Source of the DNA: Actinomycetota bacterium | GTDB taxonomy: Bacteria; Margulisbacteria; Marinamargulisbacteria; SXXA01 | Direction: 5' to 3' | Length of the DNA stretch: 5,722 nt | Assembly (NCBI GenBank): GCA_005791325.1 | Contig: SXXA01000149.1 | Coordinates: 1 to 5,722 of the forward strand | Shown: piece after piece, positions 1 to 5,179 of the stretch | Position numbering within the stretch: the first letter of the stretch is position 1 | How the letters are laid out: each line of letters opens with the position of its first letter | Notes under the pieces: generated by a model | Seen by the model: only the letters and a program-made list of their open reading frames with translations | The model's database searches: none | Told to the model about the DNA's origin: nothing | Translations under genes and position numbers: made by a program

Positions 1-1662
1 ACTTGCAACCATGCGGATGATCGCCCAATCTAATGGCTTTACAAAACGCAAATTAATCACTTCAATGGTTAAATGGTCGGTTTGATGAAGGGAAATAGCT
101 GCCTTGGTGGCAGGCCACACCAAAGATCCATAGGCCAAAATCGCCACATGGTTACGAGGGGCATCCCCAAATCGCCCCATGGTTTCTGCAACCCCTTTCT
201 GAATCGGTAGGGATGTGCCTGTATCATCGGGTGCAATGGCGTCTTTTGAATACCGATAGGCCACGGGTGACTCACACAGAACCGACCAATCCATCATGGC
301 TTTTAACTCAGACCCATCTTTGGGGGCCATCAACACCATATTGGGAATGGACAATAAATAGGCAATATCAAATACCCCATGATGAGTCGGGCCATCCTCA
401 CCAACCAGCCCAGCCCGATCCAACGCCATCATAATGGGTAAATTTTGGATGCATACATCATGGATAACCTGATCATAGCCTCGCTGTAAAAAAGTAGAAT
501 AAATGGCCAATAAGGGCTTAATGCCCGCACGTGCCAATCCCGCAGCAAATGTAACGGCATGCTCTTCAGCAATTCCCACATCAAACAACCGGTCTGGGAA
601 CTCCGATGCAAATTGGGTTAAGCCACTACCACCAGTCATAGCCGGCGTAATGACCGCCATATCAGGATGGTTTTGAGCCAATTGAATGGCATGGGCACCA
701 AATACAGAGGTAAAGGTGGCTGGCTTGGGCGAAACAGAGGAAGATTTGGGTGCGATGCCATGAAAGTTAACAGGGTCATTTTCGGCCTCGGGCATTCCTT
801 TCCCCTTTTTGGTAATAACATGCACCAAAATGGGACCTTGGTAACTTTTGGCATATCGCAACGCTAATAACACCATTGCCAAATTGTGGCCATCAATGGG
901 GCCGAGATACTTAAATCCAAATTCCTCAAATATAACGCCCACCTTTTCTGTTACAACAATATCTCTTAAGCGTAAAATTAAACGATCGATGGTGCGGTTG
1001 AGCGGTTCACCAACCTTGGGGACACGATTTAAAATTTGTTCAACTCGTTTTCGAATCATATTATAAGATGGGGAGGTTCGAATGCGTGTGATGGTGTCTG
1101 ACATGGTACCAACTGGATGAGAAATGGACATGTCATTGTCATTTAAAATACATATAAAATTGCTCTTTCCAATCGACTCAATATTATTCATCGCCTCAAA
1201 TGACATACCACCAGACAACGATGCATCCCCCAAAATGGCCACCACATGATTCTTAGATTGGGTTAAATTGCGTGCCACAGCCATCCCCAATGCAGCGGAT
1301 AAGGCAGTGGATGCGTGACCTGCACCAAATCGGTCGTGTTCACTTTCATCTATTTTGGCAAACCCTGCCAAGCCGTTGTCTTGACGAATGGTAAACATTT
1401 GATGCAAGCGACCCGTCAACATTTTGTGAACGTAGGTTTGATGAGAGGTGTCAAATACCAGTTGATCAATTGGGCTTTTAAATAATGTGTGTAAGGCGAC
1501 CGTTAATTCAACCACCCCCAAATTAGATGCCAAATGCCCGCCGCATTTTTCGCTGATTTGAATCAGGCGATCCCGAATTTGCTGACATAGCTCGGTGAGC
1601 TCCAACAATGAAAGTCGGGGCAAATCATGTGGTAATGATAAATGATCTAATTGAATATCCAT
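1..1662 (-). CDS. dxs: 1-deoxy-D-xylulose-5-phosphate synthase, C-terminus missing (window edge)
   Basis: Dxs condenses pyruvate and glyceraldehyde 3-phosphate, using thiamine diphosphate and Mg2+, to give DXP, the first step of the MEP isoprenoid pathway in the cytosol. I translated all 554 visible codons and found no internal stop or frameshift. Family usual length is about 620-640, so roughly 70-85 residues lie beyond position 1. Visible signatures: GGHLASNLG at 41-49 with H43; DTSHQTYVHKMLTGR at 71-85 with H74; GAGHAST at 113-119; the ThDP/Mg motif GDASLSGGM at 145-153 followed by NDNDMSIS at 174-181; a Ser/Pro-rich linker near 306-314; the pyrimidine-domain motif GIAEEHAVTFAAG at 363-375 with catalytic-type E366; and DRAGLVGEDGPTHHG at 415-429. 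The ATG start overlaps the end of the DUF212 gene by 16 nt and has no Shine-Dalgarno sequence, so translation is probably coupled. Oddity: the usual GDG is GDA here. Identification is very secure. Confidence 0.97.
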   Translation of the reverse strand, partial: MDIQLDHLSLPHDLPRLSLLELTELCQQIRDRLIQISEKCGGHLASNLGVVELTVALHTLFKSPIDQLVFDTSHQTYVHKMLTGRLHQMFTIRQDNGLAGFAKIDESEHDRFGAGHASTALSAALGMAVARNLTQSKNHVVAILGDASLSGGMSFEAMNNIESIGKSNFICILNDNDMSISHPVGTMSDTITRIRTSPSYNMIRKRVEQILNRVPKVGEPLNRTIDRLILRLRDIVVTEKVGVIFEEFGFKYLGPIDGHNLAMVLLALRYAKSYQGPILVHVITKKGKGMPEAENDPVNFHGIAPKSSSVSPKPATFTSVFGAHAIQLAQNHPDMAVITPAMTGGSGLTQFASEFPDRLFDVGIAEEHAVTFAAGLARAGIKPLLAIYSTFLQRGYDQVIHDVCIQNLPIMMALDRAGLVGEDGPTHHGVFDIAYLLSIPNMVLMAPKDGSELKAMMDWSVLCESPVAYRYSKDAIAPDDTGTSLPIQKGVAETMGRFGDAPRNHVAILAYGSLVWPATKAAISLHQTDHLTIEVINLRFVKPLDWAIIRMVAS

Positions 1663-2072
1663 ACAATAATAAATGATACCGCCATCCCTAGTAAAATACC
1701 AACCAAGATTTCAATTTTAGTATGCCCCAACGACTCTTTTAAGAATGGGATGGGTGGATCAGGATCAATTTGATGCTTTATTTGATTCAAAGCCGATGCA
1801 TGGCGCCCCGCATTATATCGCACCACATGGGCATCATGGATAACAATAAACCCCAAGACGACCGACACAGCAAAGGCTGGCGAATCAATGCCTTCTGTTA
1901 ATGCAATCGCCACCGAAAGTGCGGTTACCAATGCCGCATGGGAAGATGGCATGCCACCTGCCGAACTTAATAATGCCCACTTCAATTGCTTGACTTTGAC
2001 CAGTTGTATAATGACTTTTAAGCACTGCGCCACCCCCATGGCAGACAACGCCGCTAATAAGGCCGTTGACAT
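1647..2072 (-). CDS. Divergent PAP2 family / DUF212 (YuiD-like) small membrane protein
   Basis: This is a 141-residue hydrophobic protein of the DUF212 family, distantly related to PAP2 acid phosphatases; its substrate is not established. Family signatures seen: GGMPSSHAA at 39-47, HDAHVVRYNAGRHA at 79-92 (family usually D-A-x-G-V-R-R-x-x-G-K-Q-A), LNQI at 95-98 and LKESLGHTKIEILVGILLG at 111-129. Likely membrane segments are about 5-25, 45-60, 65-80 and 120-140. I chose the ATG at 2072 over one 32 codons upstream. The first reason is that the family homology begins here. The second is that a GGTGAGGG Shine-Dalgarno (2080-2087) sits 7 nt before it. The third is that it forms a TGATG junction with the ispA stop (1-nt overlap). 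Its 3' end overlaps dxs by 16 nt. Lying between two isoprenoid genes, it could act on a prenyl phosphate or diphosphate, but that is inference from context only. Confidence 0.9.
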   Translation of the reverse strand: MSTALLAALSAMGVAQCLKVIIQLVKVKQLKWALLSSAGGMPSSHAALVTALSVAIALTEGIDSPAFAVSVVLGFIVIHDAHVVRYNAGRHASALNQIKHQIDPDPPIPFLKESLGHTKIEILVGILLGMAVSFIIVWIFN

Positions 2073-2956
2073 CAGGAATCCCTCACCAATCCGAACGATA
2101 CACAAGAGGCCAATAAATCCGTGCACATGGGCAATTCGGACAAGGCAGCTAGGGCGCGATTGGCACATGTCATCATTTCATTCTTAGCCCCTTCCAATCC
2201 ATACATCGAACAATAGGTCAATTTGTTCTGTGCCAGATCCTTTTGGGGTGTTTTGCCCAGCTCATTGCCACCAATGACATCCAAAATATCATCGCGTATT
2301 TGGAATAATAGGCCCAACTCTTTGCCAAAGTGAGCCAAGGATTTGAGGTGTTCTGGGGTTGCACCCGCCAATAATGCCGGTATGGATATGCCCGCTTCAA
2401 TTAAAGCCCCTGTTTTGAGTCGATGGATGGTTTCAACCACAGTTGCCGAGGAATGGGTTGATTTTAAATCCAATACTTGACCCCCAGACATTCCAGTGAC
2501 CCCACAGGCCAATGCAAATCGGCGAATGGCATCCAATACCAATTCTGGTGAGAAAGGTAAATTGGCCAATAATTCAAAGGCACAAGTATTGAGTGTATCA
2601 CCTGCTAAAATGGCAATATCTTCACCAAACTGAATATGGCAGGTGGGTCGCCCTCGCCGCATGGTGTCATTATCCATGGCTGGCAAATCATCATGAATGA
2701 GGGAATAGGTGTGCAATAGTTCAATGGCAACTGCAAACGGAAGAATTGCAACAATATCCGTAGAATACATCTGAAAAGATGCCAATGCCAACACTGGGCG
2801 CATTCGTTTCCCCCCATTTTGAGCGGCATACTTCATCGCATCCATTAATACCTGACGCTGATCCGAAAAAGACTGATTTAAATAGTCATGGATCGCCAAC
2901 TCAATGGCAGGCAACTGGTGTTGGGCAAAATTAGTATAAAGGTTGGGGCTAATCAT
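2072..2956 (-). CDS. ispA: Polyprenyl synthetase, probable (2E,6E)-farnesyl diphosphate synthase
   Basis: This 294-residue cytosolic trans-prenyltransferase condenses IPP with DMAPP/GPP to give a short-chain prenyl diphosphate. Motifs: GKRMRP at 49-54 (IPP diphosphate binding); first Asp-rich motif DDLPAMD at 89-95 followed by RRGRPTCH at 100-107; GGQVLDL at 158-164; KTG at 181-183; second Asp-rich motif DDILD at 222-226. Chain-length region: Tyr84 and Ser85 lie 5 and 4 residues before the first Asp, as in E. coli IspA, and the first motif carries the two-residue insertion of bacterial type FPP synthases. Bacterial GGPP synthases often have Met or Ala at this position, so FPP is favoured. Length matches the family. 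The ATG overlaps xseB by 8 nt and has a GGGAG ribosome site 7 nt upstream. The stop joins the DUF212 start as TGATG. Enzyme class is certain; the exact product length is inferred. Confidence 0.95.
   Translation of the reverse strand: MISPNLYTNFAQHQLPAIELAIHDYLNQSFSDQRQVLMDAMKYAAQNGGKRMRPVLALASFQMYSTDIVAILPFAVAIELLHTYSLIHDDLPAMDNDTMRRGRPTCHIQFGEDIAILAGDTLNTCAFELLANLPFSPELVLDAIRRFALACGVTGMSGGQVLDLKSTHSSATVVETIHRLKTGALIEAGISIPALLAGATPEHLKSLAHFGKELGLLFQIRDDILDVIGGNELGKTPQKDLAQNKLTYCSMYGLEGAKNEMMTCANRALAALSELPMCTDLLASCVSFGLVRDS
2080..2087 (-). promoter_or_regulatory. Ribosome binding site deciding the DUF212 start
   Basis: GGTGAGGG on the minus strand lies within the last codons of ispA, 7 nt before the ATG at 2072. 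It supports the 141-residue protein over a 173-residue reading that starts at 2168 inside ispA. Confidence 0.75.
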
Positions 2957-3152
2957 CTTGCGTCTCCCAAGGTGCTTCTTTATTCAATATTTTTATGTTT
3001 TGTTGGGTGACTTGCAATCCCGCCTGTAATGATTTACCAACTAAAATAGCACGTTTATAAGATGCCATAGCCAAATCCAAATCTTGGGTTGACTCCATGG
3101 TTTCCGCAATTTGTTTGAGTTCGTTAAATAGATCTTGTAATGAGTGAGTCAT
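2949..3152 (-). CDS. xseB: Exodeoxyribonuclease VII small subunit
   Basis: This 67-residue protein is the small subunit of exonuclease VII, which binds the helical region of XseA; together they degrade single-stranded DNA to oligonucleotides. The sequence shows the family pattern: an N-terminal helix (LQDLFNELKQIAETMES, 5-21), a short turn with DLDLAMASYKRAILVGKSL at 24-42 matching the usual L-E-E-s-l-x-l-y-x-x-G-x-x-L stretch, and a third helix to about 57, followed by an acidic tail ending in DD. Length is normal for XseB. The start overlaps the xseA stop by 4 nt (ATGA), and no Shine-Dalgarno is visible in the AT-rich 20 nt upstream. Translation therefore probably depends on ribosomes finishing xseA. 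The 3' end overlaps ispA by 8 nt. The residue match is weaker than for the other genes here, but context directly after xseA makes the call firm. Confidence 0.93.
   Translation of the reverse strand: MTHSLQDLFNELKQIAETMESTQDLDLAMASYKRAILVGKSLQAGLQVTQQNIKILNKEAPWETQDD
2964..2968 (-). promoter_or_regulatory. Ribosome binding site for ispA
   Basis: GGGAG on the minus strand, within the 3' end of xseB and 7 nt before the ispA ATG. It indicates that ispA can recruit ribosomes itself, unlike xseB and dxs. Confidence 0.6.
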
Positions 3153-4273
3153 GATATAATATTCGCTGAAAATGTCCCGTCATGTAACTGAATCGATACA
3201 ATATCACCCGTTTTTACATGATGAAATGAGGATACAACTGAGCCTGAATCTTTTCGAACAATACTATACCCTTGGGTTAATTTTCGCAACGGGGATGAGG
3301 CTTCAATAATACGCAACTGGGTTGATAGGGTATCCATCGCAAGATGGGTGTGGTGGGCCAAGCAACGCGCCATTTGGGTGCCATATTGTAACAATGAATC
3401 ATGGTAACGTTGCCAAAGGGACCCCACCATATGCTGAATATGTTGACCCAATAATGGATAGGCTTGAATCAAGCGTTGCGTGGGCTGTGCCAAATAATGG
3501 GCCGCAGCGGTTGGGGTTGCCACATAATGAGTGGCTGCAAAGTCGGCCAAGGACCGATCGGTCTCATGTCCAATTGCGGTTACAATGGGCGTGGGGGAGG
3601 CATGAATAGCCCTACAAAGCCCTTCATCATGGAATGGCAATAAATCATCGGCTGACCCGCCACCTCTGGCAATTAATATAACATCACACCTTGTTTGCTG
3701 GGCGAATTGAATGGCGTTGATGATGTCTCTTGGGGCACCCAGCCCCTGCATCAGGGTTGGTATAACCACTAATTCCATGGATGGGGCCAGTACCGACAAG
3801 CTACTAACAATATCCGATAGTGCCGCGCTGGGGGATGCCGTAATAATGGCCATTTGATTGATCCAATCTGGCATTCGATTATTTGAGTTAAAAACACCCT
3901 CGTTTTTTAATCGGCTGGCTAGTTGTTTTAGTTGTTCTTCCAGCGATCCACTGCCCAATGGCAGCGCGTAAGTGACTTGAAATTGTAAGGTTCCCTTTTT
4001 TCGGTAAAACTGAATACTTCCTTTGGCACGAATCGCATCCCCCGTTTTGAATGGAAAGTCACGGAAACATACACAATCAATTTTGGCATCACCATCTGTT
4101 AAATAAAAATAGGTTTGTTGCCTTGTATGCATGGTTTTAATCCCACCAATTTCACCCGTAACCCATAGTTGCTGAAAGGGTTCCGCATAGGCAAATAACT
4201 CAGAAATCAACCCATTTAGTTCCGTTACCGTTAAACTCGACTCGGGTGAGAGCGGTGCAAAAATGGGTATCAT
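3149..4273 (-). CDS. xseA: Exodeoxyribonuclease VII large subunit, short form
   Basis: This is the catalytic subunit of exonuclease VII, a metal-independent bidirectional single-strand DNA exonuclease used in repair. It has 374 residues, against about 456 in E. coli. The N-terminal OB-fold domain (about 15-105) contains LTVTELN at 14-20, WVTGEIGG at 37-44 and YFYLTDGDAKIDCVCF at 55-70. The catalytic domain has SPSAALSDI at 147-155 (D154), RGGGS at 203-207 (R203), GHETD at 235-239 (H236, D239), then HYVATPTAAA at 249-258. These positions match the residues I recall as needed for activity in E. coli. A short helical stretch (about 260-326) is followed by the conserved PLRKLTQGYSIV at 328-339 and a C-terminal strand region. 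The ATG start is fixed closely by an in-frame TAA two codons upstream, though no good Shine-Dalgarno is seen. It is the first gene of the operon and overlaps xseB by 4 nt. Confidence 0.96.
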   Translation of the reverse strand: MIPIFAPLSPESSLTVTELNGLISELFAYAEPFQQLWVTGEIGGIKTMHTRQQTYFYLTDGDAKIDCVCFRDFPFKTGDAIRAKGSIQFYRKKGTLQFQVTYALPLGSGSLEEQLKQLASRLKNEGVFNSNNRMPDWINQMAIITASPSAALSDIVSSLSVLAPSMELVVIPTLMQGLGAPRDIINAIQFAQQTRCDVILIARGGGSADDLLPFHDEGLCRAIHASPTPIVTAIGHETDRSLADFAATHYVATPTAAAHYLAQPTQRLIQAYPLLGQHIQHMVGSLWQRYHDSLLQYGTQMARCLAHHTHLAMDTLSTQLRIIEASSPLRKLTQGYSIVRKDSGSVVSSFHHVKTGDIVSIQLHDGTFSANIIS

Positions 4274-4283
4274 ATATTAACAC

Positions 4284-4312
4284 TTGATGAAGTTGTCATT
4301 TTAGGTTTTTAT
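4284..4312 (+). promoter_or_regulatory. Candidate sigma70-type promoter for murI
   Basis: On the plus strand TTGATG (4284-4289, 4 of 6) is followed after 17 nt by TTTTAT (4307-4312, 4 of 6). Transcription would start near 4319, after the ATG at 4311 but before the GTG at 4344, which agrees with the GTG start chosen for murI. Its -10 nearly coincides with the opposing -10 candidate for xseA, so the two could compete or share one open complex. Weak match. Confidence 0.27.
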
Positions 4313-4334
4313 GACGCTTTATGAATTTGGTCAA
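4306..4334 (-). promoter_or_regulatory. Candidate sigma70-type promoter for the xseA operon
   Basis: On the minus strand a -35-like TTGACC (4329-4334, 5 of 6 to consensus) is followed after 17 nt by TAAAAA (4306-4311, 4 of 6). Transcription would start near 4299 and give a leader of about 26 nt before the xseA ATG. The -35 would overlap the murI Shine-Dalgarno sequence on the other strand. This is a pattern match by eye only. Confidence 0.3.
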
Positions 4335-4338
4335 GGAG
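4333..4338 (+). promoter_or_regulatory. Ribosome binding site deciding the murI GTG start
   Basis: AAGGAG lies 5 nt before the GTG at 4344. The in-frame ATG at 4311 has only a poor upstream AGG, so this site supports the shorter protein. Confidence 0.8.
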
Positions 4339-4343
4339 ATATT

Positions 4344-5105
4344 GTGAGTATCGGGATATTTGATTCTGGATTGGGTGGACTGTCAGTATTAAAGGGGATA
4401 CACCAACTGTTGCCATCGCATGATTTATTTTATTTAGCAGATGCCGCGTTTGCGCCGTATGGCAAGCAACCCCCATCCGTTATATTAAATCGTTGTGAGG
4501 TAATGGCCAACTTTTTATTGAGCAAGGGGGTGGATTTGCTCGTTATCGCTTGTAATACCGCAACCTCGATTGCGGCTTCAACCATACGCTCTTATGTATC
4601 GGTGCCCGTAGTGGCGATGGAACCAGCTCTAAAACCAGCCCGATTACAGTCGGTTAGTAAAAAAATTGCCGTATTGGCCACCCCGCACACATTAGCCAGC
4701 CAGAATTTGTCGGATCTGATTCTTATGATGCCAGATATAAAATGGCAGTTGGCCCCCTGTCCAGGATGGGTAGAGGCAGTTGAGAATGGGGAATTTAATA
4801 CCCCAAATACCCATTCTAAAATAGAGGCCGTGATTGCCCCATTGCTGGAATTGGGTGTGGACACTTTGGTTCTGGGATGTACCCATTATCCTTTTTTGAC
4901 ACCCGCTATTAAAGAAATGTACCCCCAATTGGGCGTCATTGATTCAACGGATGGGGTGAGCCGACGCGTGGCACAATTGGTGGGTGAGTATGGCATTAAA
5001 GAAGGAGCAGGGATCGTGTGGGGCGGATGTAGTCGCGTCGATCTCACTTATTACAAACGAATGCAATCGTTGGGCATACACCGTATAATGGATGAGGTAT
5101 TTTAG
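4344..5105 (+). CDS. murI: Glutamate racemase
   Basis: MurI interconverts L- and D-glutamate without cofactor in the cytosol, supplying D-glutamate for UDP-MurNAc-pentapeptide synthesis. From the GTG the protein has 253 residues, normal for short-form MurI without the N-terminal extension of the E. coli enzyme. Motifs: IGIFDSGLGGLSVL at 3-16 (catalytic-side D7 and S8), ADAAFAPYG at 32-40, ACNTATS at 69-75 with the first catalytic cysteine C70, EPALKPA at 93-99, LGCTHYPFL at 177-185 with the second catalytic cysteine C179, and VIDSTDGVSRR at 198-208. Both cysteines are present, so the enzyme should be active. An in-frame ATG at 4311 would add 11 non-conserved residues; the strong AAGGAG before the GTG and the family N-terminus favour the GTG. 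It diverges from the xseA operon and is followed by mltG on the same strand. Confidence 0.97.
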   Translation: MSIGIFDSGLGGLSVLKGIHQLLPSHDLFYLADAAFAPYGKQPPSVILNRCEVMANFLLSKGVDLLVIACNTATSIAASTIRSYVSVPVVAMEPALKPARLQSVSKKIAVLATPHTLASQNLSDLILMMPDIKWQLAPCPGWVEAVENGEFNTPNTHSKIEAVIAPLLELGVDTLVLGCTHYPFLTPAIKEMYPQLGVIDSTDGVSRRVAQLVGEYGIKEGAGIVWGGCSRVDLTYYKRMQSLGIHRIMDEVF

Positions 5106-5179
5106 ATGGTTTGAAGCATGGTGTGATTGGGCATGTATAACTATCTAATAGTCCATTGGGTGCTTAAGGAGGAATAGGG
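5106..5179 (+). promoter_or_regulatory. murI-mltG spacer with a weak promoter candidate
   Basis: This 74-nt gap contains TATAAC (5136-5141) with a poor TTGAAG (5111-5116) 19 nt upstream, a combination that could give mltG its own weak promoter. A small inverted repeat, CTAT-cta-ATAG, is at 5141-5151. There is no GC-rich hairpin with a T-tract, so I see no terminator after murI and co-transcription with mltG is plausible. Confidence 0.2.
5166..5172 (+). promoter_or_regulatory. Ribosome binding site deciding the mltG TTG start
   Basis: A near-perfect AAGGAGG sits 7 nt before the TTG at 5180. It is the strongest Shine-Dalgarno in the window and makes the rare start codon credible. Confidence 0.85.

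Larger units (their letters stand above)
4274..4343. promoter_or_regulatory. Divergent intergenic region between xseA operon and murI
   Basis: This 70-nt AT-rich gap separates two divergently transcribed units, so it should hold both promoters. I see no long inverted repeat that would suggest a known operator, and no riboswitch-sized leader could fit. Individual promoter candidates are listed separately. Confidence 0.6.

Noticed and set aside
667..1066. Plus-strand open frames opposite dxs
   Set aside because: They are antisense shadows of an uninterrupted, strongly conserved dxs reading frame that I translated in full.
1647..2168. Longer 173-residue version of the DUF212 protein
   Set aside because: The extra 32 residues lie wholly inside ispA, lack family similarity, and the ATG at 2072 has a good ribosome site and a TGATG junction with ispA.
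1888..2187. 99-codon open frame on the plus strand antisense to the DUF212 gene and ispA end
   Set aside because: It mirrors the conserved GGMPSSHAA region of DUF212 (giving AAWEDGMPPAE), has no ribosome site and no family resemblance; it is a shadow of the real gene.
3322..3609. 95-codon plus-strand open frame antisense to xseA
   Set aside because: It lies entirely opposite the conserved catalytic region of xseA, is not similar to any family I know, and has no initiation signals.
4311..4343. ATG at 4311 as the murI start
   Set aside because: It adds 11 residues not seen in the family, has a poor ribosome site, and may lie within the -10 region of the candidate promoter; GTG at 4344 with AAGGAG is better.
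5106..5179. Terminator after murI
   Set aside because: Only a 4-bp AT-rich stem (5141-5151) is present, with no GC-rich stem and no T-tract.
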